From Verrucomicrobiota bacterium (GTDB taxonomy: Bacteria > Verrucomicrobiota > Verrucomicrobiia > Limisphaerales > VHDF01): a DNA stretch of 64,000 nt. Shown here in pieces: positions 1 to 9,700 of the stretch. A program made the position numbers and the translations under genes. Positions within the stretch are counted from its first letter, which is position 1. Each line of letters starts with the position of its first letter. A model generated the notes under the pieces. It worked only from the letters and a program-made list of their open reading frames with translations. It searched no databases and was not told the DNA's origin. The stretch covers positions 1 through 64,000 of the forward strand of contig VHDF01000014.1 of assembly GCA_016871495.1 (NCBI GenBank), written 5' to 3'.

Positions 1-64
1 CGAGCCAGAACCGCCCAAGCGGCGCAACAAAGGCCCGCCCAATTCATGAACAGCACACGATGAA

Positions 65-1561
65 CTACTCGGCCTCGTCGTCCGAAAGCTTGCGGTAGAG
101 GGTGGCGAGACTGACGCCCAGCATCTGCGCGGCCTTTTCCTTGTCCCCGTTCACAAAAGCAAGCGCCCGGTTGAGATAGGAAACCTCCTGTTCACGAAGG
201 TATTGCTTCAACGAAACGATGGGCTTGGCAGGGTCCGAAGGCGGAGCGCCCGCCGGTGTGTCCAGGGAAAGATTTTTCACCTCGGGACTCCTCAGGGGGT
301 AAAGAGCATCCGAGAGCACGATCAGGGATTTCGGCGGCAAATCGGGCCGGGACTGGATCTCCGTCTCGAACGAGGAGGCGGAGGCGTACTTGTGCAGGAT
401 GGGGGGGAGGTCCATGACCTGCAACACATGGGTGTCGGCCAGGGCGCACGCGCGTTCGACAGCGTTTTCGAGTTCGCGCACATTGCCCGGCCAATGATGG
501 GCGCAAAGCACTTCCATCGCCTGCCGGGTGACCTGAAACGGCTTGCCGCTTCGCGTGTGAACTTTGTCCCGGAGAAAATGCCCCACCAGCAGCGGAATAT
601 CATCCAACCGCTCGCGCAGACTGGGGATATTGATGGGAATGACATTCAACCGGTAATAAAGATCCTCGCGGAAGGTGCCTTGCTTGACCCGCTCCTCCAG
701 CGGTTCGTTGGTGGCGGCAACCACTCGGACATTGATGTAGATGGGAACATTGTCCCCAACCCGCCTCACTTCCTTCTCCTGGAGAACGCGCAACAAACGG
801 CTTTGCAACGCGGCAGGCATGGACCCGATTTCGTCCAGAAAGATCGTGCCGCCATCCGCCTCTTGAAAGAGTCCTTTCTTGTCCGTAACGGCGCCGGTGA
901 AACTGCCCTTGCGATGGCCGAAGAGTTCGGATTCCAAGAGGTTCTCGGGAATGGCGGCGCAATTGACGGGAACGAAGGGCGCGAATTGAGGGCGGCTGTT
1001 GAAGTGCAGCGCGCGCGCCACAAGCTCCTTGCCCGTGCCGCTCTCGCCGAGAATCAGGGCGGTGCTGTCGGTGTCCGCCACCCGCTCGACCATTTTGAAG
1101 ACATCCTGCATCTTGGTCGAGGACCCAATGATCTGGCTGAACTGGTATTTCTTCTTGAGCTGCTTTTTGAGATACAGGTTTTCCGAAACCGCGTCGTTGT
1201 AAGAGAGCGCTCTTTGAACGCAAAGCTTGAGCTGATCGAGCTTGAAGGGCTTTTCCAGATAATCGTAGGCCCCTTTGCGCATCGCCTCCACGGCCGATTC
1301 GACGGAGCCGTAGCCCGTGATGAGGATCACGATCGCAAGAGGATTGAGGGAGCGGGCTTTGCTGAGGATTTCAAGCCCGTGGGCACGGGCTTTCTCCAGG
1401 TAGAGATCGGTGATGACTAATTCGGGCGCGGTGGCTTCGATGGCCTCCAGGGCGGCATTGCCGTTCGTAAAGGGGAACACCTCGTGCCCCTCCCCGCGGA
1501 GCAACTCCGTAACCATTTGCACCATGGTCACTTCGTCATCGATCAACATCACTTTGGCCAT
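65..1561 (-). CDS. NtrC-family sigma-54-dependent response regulator
   Basis: Two-component response regulator that activates sigma-54 promoters (498 aa). The receiver domain spans about residues 4-115, with the acidic pair in LIDDE, phospho-acceptor Asp52 (VITD) and the conserved Lys in LEKPF. A central AAA+ domain follows, with Walker A GESGTGKE near residue 170 and the sigma-54 contact loop GSFTGA, a common GAFTGA variant. The C-terminus is a Fis-type helix-turn-helix (AAQMLGVSLATLYRKL). I start at the ATG giving MAKVMLIDDE; the longer reading adds 11 residues not expected before a receiver domain. The partner histidine kinase is not in the window and may lie beyond the left edge. The regulated process cannot be read from the context, although a candidate sigma-54 promoter exists at about 57.4 kb. 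Confidence 0.93.
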   Translation of the reverse strand: MAKVMLIDDEVTMVQMVTELLRGEGHEVFPFTNGNAALEAIEATAPELVITDLYLEKARAHGLEILSKARSLNPLAIVILITGYGSVESAVEAMRKGAYDYLEKPFKLDQLKLCVQRALSYNDAVSENLYLKKQLKKKYQFSQIIGSSTKMQDVFKMVERVADTDSTALILGESGTGKELVARALHFNSRPQFAPFVPVNCAAIPENLLESELFGHRKGSFTGAVTDKKGLFQEADGGTIFLDEIGSMPAALQSRLLRVLQEKEVRRVGDNVPIYINVRVVAATNEPLEERVKQGTFREDLYYRLNVIPINIPSLRERLDDIPLLVGHFLRDKVHTRSGKPFQVTRQAMEVLCAHHWPGNVRELENAVERACALADTHVLQVMDLPPILHKYASASSFETEIQSRPDLPPKSLIVLSDALYPLRSPEVKNLSLDTPAGAPPSDPAKPIVSLKQYLREQEVSYLNRALAFVNGDKEKAAQMLGVSLATLYRKLSDDEAE

Positions 1562-1818
1562 GGAATCTGAGGCTAGACCTCCACCAAGAGCCAAGCAAGT
1601 TTGATTCCGCCTAATCTCGTCCTGGGAACGCTTTTCAAGGGGAACAACGAAGCGTTGCGAGTTTTCTGTCCTTGAGCCTGTTGCCGGGGGTCAGGACCCG
1701 GATCTCCATGACGCGGGTAAGTTGGAATGTATGAGAAAGACATGACGAAGCACGAGGCCTATCCCTTATCCTGGAAACGGCAATCGCCGTCTTAAGCAAG
1801 AAAACTCCGCCGGGCCGG

Positions 1819-1838
1819 GGTGCGGAACGGTGACTAAC
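1819..1838 (+). repeat. Short 20-bp intergenic repeat, copy 1
   Basis: The 20 bases reading GGTGCGGAACGGTGACTAAC recur at 28959-28978 with one mismatch. Both copies lie within about 45 bp of the 3' end of a gene. No function is known to me. The rest of the roughly 290-bp spacer between the regulator and the CotH gene shows nothing recognisable. Confidence 0.5.
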
Positions 1839-1854
1839 AAGTCAGTCGGGAGGT

Positions 1855-3633
1855 TTAAGGTCCAGTTGAACTCGCCGCGTTCAGAGCCTTGAGATCGAAA
1901 TCCTCCCAACGAAACGCCCAGACTTCCGTTTCAATGTGGCCGCTGACCTCTTCCCCCAATTTCAGCCCCGAGCGAGACAGCGTGATCGATCCTTTGCTGT
2001 TTGAGATGTAACCGAGAACTCGGTGGGATTTCGTCCCACGAACCCCCGTCACAAGGTAGCCGATGGCCTGCTTGCCATCAAGGGGAACGATCCCGCCCTT
2101 GAGGAAGGCATCTTGATCCACGGAGATGTAAAGGCTCACCGGGGCCGTGACCCCATCCACGGATGCCGTCACGAGTACGGTGGCAAAGTCCGGGTGACGA
2201 GGGTGAATGCCGGTGCGGCTCCGCGCCTGCTTGTCTGAATACTGCCGCCGGTAGTATTCCAGATTCAAGCGTCCGAGGTGTTGCGGTGAAGAAGGCGTCG
2301 GCTCACTGCCGAGCAGGTTCGTCGACCACACCGTCGAAAAGCTCGCCGAGAGTTTGCCGGCCCATTCCAGATGGCGGTTCGGGCGGCTCGGGTAGGTCCA
2401 GGGCGTGGCAGGCTGCGCCAGTTCGGCATCCAGCGCGGCCCGTTGAGTGCGAATGTATTCCCGCACTTTCTTCAAACCAGCGACGAATTGCGGCTTGGGA
2501 ATGGTAATCCGATCCTTCACGAGCACCTCCAGGCGGTCCACTTCCGCCAAAAGTTCCGGCTCTTTCCAGACCATGGCCAGAAGTTCGCGCATTCGATGAC
2601 GATACTTCTCGCGCGTCTCCGGATGATTGTAGAGCAGGCGGGAAAGTTGGCTGTTGGCCACCACCGAGACCGGAGGCACGAAGGGGACAAACACATGCGG
2701 ATCTCCGAACGTCGAGTCCGCGCCCCAGGCGATGAAGTGAAACTTGTCCGATTTGGGATCGTGATAAACGAAGGCGTTGTTTTGATTGCCGGCGAAACCA
2801 TCCCAATGACCGATCAGAACCTCGGTCGCCCAAAAATTGAGATAAGCGTTCAGATCCACGACTTCGGAAACGCGATCGATCATTCCCTCCTTCGAATCCA
2901 AAGCCCGCACCACCCGCTCCAGGTCGGCGCGGTCCTTGGTCTGCTTGTGATTCTTGGACTCGAAGGCATGGACCCAACCGGGACGGAAGTCGCTGAAGGC
3001 AGCTTCATAGAGATGGCCTTGCGGGCTGGAAAAGTGCCGCCGCAGAAAACGTTCGTCCACGGCTTCGAGATGCGAGTAGAGGCCCAGGCTTTTCCCGTTG
3101 ACGGTCACCCGGGCGAGATTGCAGCGCGGCGCGGGCACACCCGCCGCCGCGAACACCCGGTAACCCAGGGCTTGTTGCACTTGCGAAGGATCCTGATTGT
3201 TGTTGTGCAGCGTGAAACGTGCTTCGCCGGCAAACGTCTGGCCTTTCACATACTGATCGAAATCGATGTTGAAAGAGGGGCGTGCCGTGTTATCGGATCC
3301 CAGCAAGCCCCGCTTGCGAATTCCGACGTTCTTGATCGTGACGCCGTCAATGGTGACATCGCCCTTGAACCAGTCGTACGCCCTGGTCAGCGCTTGGGGC
3401 TTCTCACCGCGGTTCTGGCTGAACTGCTCGCTGAGATCTCGCTTCTGCCGCCGGAGCTTTTCAAAATCTTCCGGCGGCAGGGTGATTTGCACTTCCAGCA
3501 ACCGGTTCAGGTCGAAAAATTCATCGTTCGACAAAGCCGCTGGCCCGGTCCCAGCAGCTTGATGGCGAGGGGTGAGGGCGAGGAGGCAGGCCATCGCCAG
3601 CCCGATTCGTGGTGTTTTGTGCAATAAGGTCAT
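1855..3633 (-). CDS. CotH kinase-like secreted protein
   Basis: 592-aa exported protein. An N-terminal signal peptide (hydrophobic GLAMACLLALT) is followed from about residue 40 by a CotH-type domain: LNRLLEVQITLPPEDFEKL, the fold segment VTIDGVTIKNVGIRKRG, and FHFIAWGADSTFG, which corresponds to the W-x-x-D-x-x-F-G active-site segment of CotH proteins. CotH proteins are atypical protein kinases of the spore coat in Bacillus and are widespread outside spore formers. The last 140 residues look like a separate beta-rich domain of unknown role. CotH genes often sit next to VTC and DUF4956 genes; here such a pair exists but 26 kb away. The substrate is unknown. Confidence 0.85.
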   Translation of the reverse strand: MTLLHKTPRIGLAMACLLALTPRHQAAGTGPAALSNDEFFDLNRLLEVQITLPPEDFEKLRRQKRDLSEQFSQNRGEKPQALTRAYDWFKGDVTIDGVTIKNVGIRKRGLLGSDNTARPSFNIDFDQYVKGQTFAGEARFTLHNNNQDPSQVQQALGYRVFAAAGVPAPRCNLARVTVNGKSLGLYSHLEAVDERFLRRHFSSPQGHLYEAAFSDFRPGWVHAFESKNHKQTKDRADLERVVRALDSKEGMIDRVSEVVDLNAYLNFWATEVLIGHWDGFAGNQNNAFVYHDPKSDKFHFIAWGADSTFGDPHVFVPFVPPVSVVANSQLSRLLYNHPETREKYRHRMRELLAMVWKEPELLAEVDRLEVLVKDRITIPKPQFVAGLKKVREYIRTQRAALDAELAQPATPWTYPSRPNRHLEWAGKLSASFSTVWSTNLLGSEPTPSSPQHLGRLNLEYYRRQYSDKQARSRTGIHPRHPDFATVLVTASVDGVTAPVSLYISVDQDAFLKGGIVPLDGKQAIGYLVTGVRGTKSHRVLGYISNSKGSITLSRSGLKLGEEVSGHIETEVWAFRWEDFDLKALNAASSTGP

Positions 3634-3732
3634 CGTCGAGGGTCCTGCGACCGAAAGTACGATGATGTTGCCGGCAGACTGGCCGGCTTCCAGCCTAATC
3701 AGCTCCTTATCCTCGGTGAACTTGCGGGTGCT

Positions 3733-3861
3733 TCATGTGGGCAAAGACCAGATGCCGAGCGCCTTCATCAGGTCCATGACCTCCTCCGTCATCTTGATGC
3801 CATGCTCGATGGAGGTGCTGCCCGCCAGGACGGCACGCTCCACCCCCCTCGCTGCCGGACA
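3733..3861 (-). pseudogene. Amidohydrolase C-terminal fragment
   Basis: The minus strand encodes a short reading frame containing GVERAVLAGSTSIEHG followed by TEEVMDLMKALGIWSLPT and a stop. This matches the metal-binding region of imidazolonepropionase/prolidase-like amidohydrolases, where A-G-x-x-x-I-E-H-G is followed by a helix and W-x-V-P-T. The TIM-barrel before it and the last third after it are absent, so this is a remnant of a dead gene. The left boundary is the stop codon; the right boundary is approximate. The rest of 3634-4029 shows no other gene. Confidence 0.6.
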
Positions 3862-4029
3862 GCGTCGTGTGTCACAGGACCCTGCTCGTGTTCAAAGACC
3901 GCCCACCCGCCGAGAAGTCTCTTGTCGACCCCTCTTCATGAAGCTTTGCCGCAGCCCCTGGGAGACTCCCTGGAAGCGTGACGGTCGACGAGGGACAGGT
4001 TCGACCTGGCAAATTTCAGGGCTGGACGC

Positions 4030-4908
4030 CTACTCCACTTCTCTTGCCCGGTAGAATCGAGCGGCTGCGGAAGCGTTAGCTTCGCTGAATCTGCCTACAG
4101 CTTCAGTCGCCACGAGGGTGCCCGCTTCCTTCCAGGTGACTAAATCCTCGGAGAATTCCACGACATACTTCGACCCCGGCAAGGAAGGCCAACTGATTTC
4201 CAAGGCACCTTCAGGCGAGACCCTGGGATGGTTCATGCTCAACGGATCACGCAACTTGACGGCAAATGCCGTCGAAGTGGTGGCGCCATTCTGGTTGTCC
4301 GTGGCCTTGGCCGTGAAGGAACGCCCTCCTACGGCCAGGGTTGAAAGATCGACCGTGAATTCAAAAGGCGCCGCCGTCACCGTGGTCAGCAAGGTTCCAT
4401 CCGCGAAAAACTCGACTTTCGAAACCGTTCCATCCGAATCCGCTGCCGTGGCCGTCAGCTTCAGCTTGCCGGTTCGCAAGGCGAACGCACTCGAGGCGTC
4501 GCCGGCAACCGTGATGGTGGGCGCCTTGTTGACAGGAGCAGGTACGCTGGAGGCCAGCCACGGACGGGAGGCCCGAAAACCCGCGGTCGCACGACCATCA
4601 CCATCCGGATCACCCATTTCCTCGCCATTCGTGAAACCGTCGCCGTCCGAATCGAGATTAAAGATCCGAGACCAGAATTGCTGGGAACCATTGGGCGTGA
4701 CGAATTGATTCACGTCTTCGCCAAATGAAGTTCGTGGACCTCCGCCGCCGGAGGAGACATGACAGAGGGCACAGCCAAATGTGTTCCCATTCGGCACATA
4801 AAAGCTGGTGCGGAAATTCCGAGCCTGCGCGGTCATCACGACGGAAAAAAGGGCGACGACAAACCCCGGCAATGCCAATCCTCGGAAAAAAACGATGGAG
4901 AATTTCAT
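4030..4908 (-). CDS. Secreted CxxCH / calcium-motif / Ig-like domain protein
   Basis: 292-aa exported protein with a signal peptide ending near TAQA. Residues about 30-100 form a small Cys-containing domain with a CALCH motif (a c-type haem signature, CxxCH) followed by DSDGDGFTNGEEMGDPDGDG, a calcium-binding type acidic loop. This arrangement resembles temptin-like secreted domains. Residues about 125-220 form an Ig-like domain (NKAPTITV to AFAVKL) of the type common in PVC surface proteins. The C-terminus (YVVEFSEDLVTWKE to FYRARE) is the beta-sandwich often found at the end of verrucomicrobial secreted proteins. Whether haem is really attached is uncertain, because the same spacing occurs in disulfide domains. 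Function unknown. Confidence 0.75.
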   Translation of the reverse strand: MKFSIVFFRGLALPGFVVALFSVVMTAQARNFRTSFYVPNGNTFGCALCHVSSGGGGPRTSFGEDVNQFVTPNGSQQFWSRIFNLDSDGDGFTNGEEMGDPDGDGRATAGFRASRPWLASSVPAPVNKAPTITVAGDASSAFALRTGKLKLTATAADSDGTVSKVEFFADGTLLTTVTAAPFEFTVDLSTLAVGGRSFTAKATDNQNGATTSTAFAVKLRDPLSMNHPRVSPEGALEISWPSLPGSKYVVEFSEDLVTWKEAGTLVATEAVGRFSEANASAAARFYRAREVE

Positions 4909-5002
4909 ATTTTAGTTAAAATCTGAAGATTTGTATCTACCTTTGGCCCTGTTTTGAGGCAATCTCTGGATCCGATGTGCGACAAGAAACACAGCGCATG
5001 GC

Positions 5003-5030
5003 TTGACCCCGGGGAGGTTTCGCTCATAAA
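5003..5030 (+). promoter_or_regulatory. Candidate promoter for the LRR gene
   Basis: TTGACC (5003-5008), a 16-bp spacer, then CATAAA (5025-5030), about 38 bp before the first ATG of the downstream gene. The -35 box fits the housekeeping consensus at 5 of 6 positions and the -10 at 4 of 6. Predicted by eye only. Confidence 0.3.
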
Positions 5031-5067
5031 TGGGGATCATCGCCGCCGAATCTGACTCCTATCGCGT

Positions 5068-5934
5068 ATGACATCCTCGTTTCTCCGCTCCTCGATGATC
5101 CCCAAGCTCCCTCTGGCCATGGCCTGCGCCCTGGTCTGCTATGCCATTCATGCCGCCGAACCCGAACCGGAATCACCCCAGGTCAAGTTTCCGGACAAGA
5201 AACTCGAGGCCGCGGTCCGCAAATTCGTCTTCGAAAAGCGCGACAACGACAAACCCATTACCGAGGCCGACATGGTCAATCTCTCGGTCATCGAAGCGAA
5301 AAGCGCCGGAATCACGAACCTTGCGGGACTCGAAAAAGCGGTCAACCTCGCCTCGCTCGACCTCGCCAAGAACCAGGTGGCAGACCTCAAACCGCTGTCC
5401 GGCATGGCCCGTCTGCAATTTCTGGATCTTTCCGACAATCGTGTGGAAGAACTGGGCCCCCTGGCCACCAACCTTGCGCTTCAATACCTCGAACTGTCGA
5501 ACAACAAGGTCCGCGACGTCCGCGCCCTCTCAGGATTGACCAATATGGCCTCCCTCTATCTGAGCGGAAACAAACTGAAAGATGTCGCCCCGTTAACCCA
5601 ATTCCCCAAGATCGCGTCCCTCTACCTCGATCGCACAGGCATTCGCTCGATTCAAGGTCTCGGGCGGTTGCAAACCCTGTTCTCGCTTTCACTGGCCAGC
5701 AATAACATCTCCGACCTGTCCCCTCTGAACGGTCTGAATCGCATTTCGTTCCTCATGCTTGAACACAACAAGGTCAAAGACCTTGCCCCCCTCGTCACCA
5801 TGGGCCAAAACGACAAGGAACAACGATTCGCCCCGTTCTTGCAGGTCTATCTGAAGGGGAATCCCCTCGCCGCCAAGACCAAGCGTGAACAGCTTCCGGT
5901 TCTCGAAAAAATCGGGATGCGCATCAGGAACTGA
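5068..5934 (+). CDS. Secreted leucine-rich-repeat protein (internalin-like)
   Basis: 288 aa with a signal peptide (MACALVCYAIHAAEP). The ATG at 5095 would give a more compact signal peptide and is an alternative start. Residues about 60-95 are a cap region. They are followed by about seven 22-residue leucine-rich repeats of the SDS22/internalin type, for example LQFLDLSDNRVEELGPL and MASLYLSGNKLKDVAPL. Such proteins are binding scaffolds; the ligand is unknown. The gene ends 11 bp inside the convergent RfaE2-like gene, so the two 3' ends overlap. Confidence 0.85.
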   Translation: MTSSFLRSSMIPKLPLAMACALVCYAIHAAEPEPESPQVKFPDKKLEAAVRKFVFEKRDNDKPITEADMVNLSVIEAKSAGITNLAGLEKAVNLASLDLAKNQVADLKPLSGMARLQFLDLSDNRVEELGPLATNLALQYLELSNNKVRDVRALSGLTNMASLYLSGNKLKDVAPLTQFPKIASLYLDRTGIRSIQGLGRLQTLFSLSLASNNISDLSPLNGLNRISFLMLEHNKVKDLAPLVTMGQNDKEQRFAPFLQVYLKGNPLAAKTKREQLPVLEKIGMRIRN

Positions 5935-6412
5935 GCTTTTTCAACAGGCGAGTCGTCGAACGGCCCGGCAGAAAGGGGAGAAAAATGATTCTCCCCCCGT
6001 TCGACTCCACCACCCTTCGTTCGTCCTGCGGAATCGTCTCCACGGTATAGTCGCCCCCCTTAACATAAATGTCAGGCCGAGCCTCGGCCAGAAACGCCGT
6101 CGCCCGCAGTTCGTCGAAAACACAGACGCCGCTGACGGATTCCAGCGCCGCCAACACGGCCGCTCGGTCCTCCTCGGGGTTGACCGGGCGTCCTGTTCCC
6201 TTGAGTTCACGCACCGAACGGTCGCTGTTCAATCCCACCAACAACGCATCCCCGGCGTTTCGCGCCGCCTCCAAATATTGCGCGTGTCCGGCGTGCAAAA
6301 TGTCGAAGCAGCCATTGGTCACCACGAGCCGCAACCCTCGTGAACTCAATCCTTCCCTCCAACCGGGCAACGCGGACCTCGTCAAAATCTTCGTTCGAAA
6401 GCCTTGGGGCAT
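5924..6412 (-). CDS. RfaE2-like ADP-heptose/glycerol-phosphate nucleotidyltransferase
   Basis: 162-aa cytidylyltransferase-fold enzyme resembling the second domain of HldE, which adenylylates heptose-1-phosphate for lipopolysaccharide core synthesis. Signatures seen are TNGCFDILHAGHAQYL with the catalytic HAGH, LVGLNSDRSVRELKG, and the C-terminal PDIYVKGGDY. It lacks the sugar-kinase half, so it is the stand-alone type. I start at the ATG giving MPQGFRTKIL; the upstream extension to 6772 has no family resemblance and overlaps the nrdJ 5' region. The end overlaps the LRR gene tail-to-tail. Exact substrate is not certain from sequence alone. Confidence 0.85.
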   Translation of the reverse strand: MPQGFRTKILTRSALPGWREGLSSRGLRLVVTNGCFDILHAGHAQYLEAARNAGDALLVGLNSDRSVRELKGTGRPVNPEEDRAAVLAALESVSGVCVFDELRATAFLAEARPDIYVKGGDYTVETIPQDERRVVESNGGRIIFLPFLPGRSTTRLLKKLSS

Positions 6413-6781
6413 GCGGACAGTTTGAGATCGGCAGGTAGCCGCTGGAAACCACAAAATGTTCCTCCGGTCCGACCCGCCCCTTTCCGGTCCTCGTTCACCA
6501 GCATTTCCCACCCCTTGGGCAGTTCCAGTTTCCGGACTCAAAAGGTCGATTTCTCGGAGAATCTGATGGAATCTGCGTTGAACCTGATTTTTCACAGATT
6601 TTTCCTTGTCACCACAATCCCTAGTGCTACCCTCCGAGGACTGCGCTACTAAATGGGGTCCACGAGACTTCGAGGGAGCGTATTTTGCTTCGAAAACCAA
6701 GCTGTTTTCGCCGTTTTTTTGCCATTGCCAGAAAGTCCCAAGTTCCATCTCCACCCGAAACCCATTCACCACCCGCTCGCC
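6413..6781. other. Divergent intergenic region before nrdJ
   Basis: 369 bp between the divergently transcribed RfaE2-like and nrdJ genes. It must hold both promoters, but I could not identify convincing boxes. I looked for a cobalamin riboswitch, which would fit a B12 enzyme, and for NrdR-like palindromes, and saw neither. The open frame reaching upstream to 6653 on the plus strand has no family resemblance. Confidence 0.5.
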
Positions 6782-9700
6782 ATGATTGATGCCCAGGATT
6801 CAGTGATCGCGCCTGTCGGCGCCAGCCGCCGCAAATCTAAACCCGTCGCGTCTGCACGACCGGCTCGGGAACGTGCGAAACGCGGAAGCCGGACCCACCC
6901 TTTGGATCTCGCCCGCGTCTTCAGCAAGGCTCATATCCATCCCTTCGACGAAATCGAGTGGGATCGGCGCAATGCAGAGATCACCGATGACGCGGGGAAG
7001 GTCATTTTCAAACAGGAGAACGTGGAGGTTCCCAAGAGTTGGTCCATGCTCGCGACCAAGGTGGTGGTGTCGAAGTACTTTTATGGCGAGCAAAACACTC
7101 CGGAACGCGAAACCTCGGTGCGCCAACTCATCCAGCGCGTTTGTCGCACCATCGCGGATTGGGGGGTCAAGGATGGCTATTTCAGCAAGGCCGCCGGCGA
7201 GGTCTTCTGCGACGAATTGACCTGGCTTTGCGTCAACCAATACGGTGCGTTCAATTCGCCGGTCTGGTTCAACGTCGGGCTGTTCCACCAATACGGCATC
7301 GGGAAAAACTCCGCCCGGGGCAACTGGTATTACAATCGTCAGCACGGAGAAGCGGAGCGCGCCCCCACCCAGTACGAATACCCCCAAGGCAGCGCCTGCT
7401 TTATTCAGTCCGTCGAGGACAACATGGAAGACATCATGCGCCTGGCGTACAGCGAGGCGATGCTCTTCAAATACGGTTCCGGCACGGGCACCGACCTGAC
7501 GCCCATTCGCTCGAGCAAGGAAAAACTCAGCGGCGGCGGGCGTCCCAGCGGTCCGTTGTCGTTCCTCAAGGTGTACGATCAGGTGGCCAACGTGGTGAAG
7601 TCCGGAGGCAAAACCCGGCGGGCGGCGAAAATGAACACGCTGCGCGATTCCCACGGGGACATTGAGGAGTTCATCGACGCCAAGCAGAAGGAGGAAAAGA
7701 AGGCCTGGGCGCTCATCGAACAGGGTTACGACGGCTCTTACAACGGCGACGCGTACGGCAGCGTCATGTACCAAAACGAAAATCTCTCGGTGCGCGCCAG
7801 CGACGAGTTCATGACCGCGGCCCTCGAGGGTGGGGACTGGTGGACCCGCTCGGTCACGACCGGAAAACCCCTGGAGAAAAAGAGCGCCACGGCCCTCCTC
7901 CGCAAGATCGCCGAGGGCACGTGGATCTGCGGCGATCCCGGGTTGCAATACGACGGAGCCGTTCAAAAGTGGCATACCTGCAAAGGGACGGAACCCATCC
8001 ATTCCACCAATCCCTGCTCGGAATACGTATTTCTCAACAACACCGCTTGCAACCTCGCCTCGCTCAATCTGATGCGCTTCAAGCGCGAAGACGGCGTGTT
8101 CGAAGTGGAACGATTCAAGGCGGCCGTGCGCATCTTCATCACGGCCCAGGAAATCCTGGTCGATAATGCCAGTTATCCGACCAAAACGATCGCCGAAAAT
8201 TCCCACCTGTTTCGGACCCTCGGGCTGGGTTACGCGAATCTTGGCTCCCTCATCATGAGCTACGGACTTCCCTACGACTCCGACGAAGGACGCGCGCTTG
8301 CCGGCGCCTTGACGTCCATCATGACGGGGCACGCCTACGAGCAATCCTCGGCGATTGCCGCCGCCATGGGACCCTTTAAGGGCTACCGCGAGGCTCGCTG
8401 CACTCATGTGCCCGTGCCTCTCGCGCCCGACAACGTGGAATCCATGCTCGGCGTGATCCGGTTGCACCGGGACGCCGTCGAAACCATCGCGCCATCGAAG
8501 GACTTCGCCTCGCTCAAAGAGGAAGCGCGTTTGTGCTGGGACCGTGCCCTCGCCTCGGGAAACGAGCACGGCTATCGCAACGCCCAAGTCACCGTGCTGG
8601 CGCCCACCGGCACGATCGCGTTCCTGATGGATTGCGACACGACCGGAGTCGAGCCCGACATCGCCCTCGTCAAGTACAAGCTCCTCGCCGGCGGGGGCAT
8701 GCTCAAGATCGCCAATCGAACCGTGCCCGAAGCGCTCGAACGTCTGAACTACAGCGCCGCCGAGATCGCCGCCATCGTGGCCTACATCGAAAAACACGAC
8801 ACCATTGAGGATTACGAGGAGAACGGCGTTGGATTCCGCAGTGGACTCAAGCCCGAGCATCTGCCGGTCTTCGATTGTGCCTTCCGCGCCAACCACGGCC
8901 AGCGAAGCATTCATTATCTCGCGCATTTGAAAATGATGGCGGCCGCGCAACCGTTCATCAGCGGCGCGATTTCCAAGACCGTCAATCTCCCGAGGGAGTG
9001 CTCCGTCGAGGACATTCAGGACGCCTACGTGCAGGCCTGGAAGATGGGGTTGAAGTGCGTGGCAATTTACCGCGACGGTTCCAAGCGGTCGCAGCCGCTC
9101 AACACCAGGAAGACCAACGAAGGCGGCGAAAAGCCGGATGGCGCCACACTCGATGGGAAGGTCAAAGGCCTGGAAACCGAACTCCAACGCCTCCGCGAAG
9201 CCGCGATCCAGCCGCTCCGCCGCCGCCTGCCGGAAACACGCCGCGCCGTGACGCACAAGTTCGATATCGCCGGCCACGAAGGCTATCTGACCGTTGGGCT
9301 CTTCGAGGACGGCCAGCCCGGCGAGCTTTTCATCACCATGGCCAAGGAAGGCTCCACCATCGGCGGCCTAATGGACAGCATCGGCACGCTCACGAGCATG
9401 GCGTTGCAATACGGAGTGCCGTTGGAGGCGCTCGCCCGCAAGTTCGCCCACCAGCGATTCGAGCCTTCCGGCTTCACCAAGAATCCAGACATCCGGAACG
9501 CCTCCTCGATCATCGACTACGTTTTTCGCTGGATGGCTCACCAGTTCATTCCGGGGTATCGCGACTCCCAACGGCCCGCCCAGACGGAACTCCCCATGCC
9601 CGACTTGGATGCCGAGTTAAAAAAAAACTTGAACCGGCCGGTGCCTGACCTCCCTGTCGTTGAGGAGAGCGATACCGCCTTCGAGGCGAAAACAGCCCTG

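Noticed and set aside
1-64. Possible gene end at the left edge
   Set aside because: Too little sequence to support any frame.
203-1420. 405-aa plus-strand open frame opposite the response regulator
   Set aside because: It is antisense to a clear NtrC-family gene, has no family resemblance and is typical of high-GC shadow frames.
6413-6781. Cobalamin riboswitch before nrdJ
   Set aside because: Looked for the conserved B12-box core and the surrounding stems; none found.
6800-9277. 825-aa minus-strand open frame opposite nrdJ
   Set aside because: Complete antisense of a well-conserved gene; composition mirrors the opposite strand and no domain is seen.
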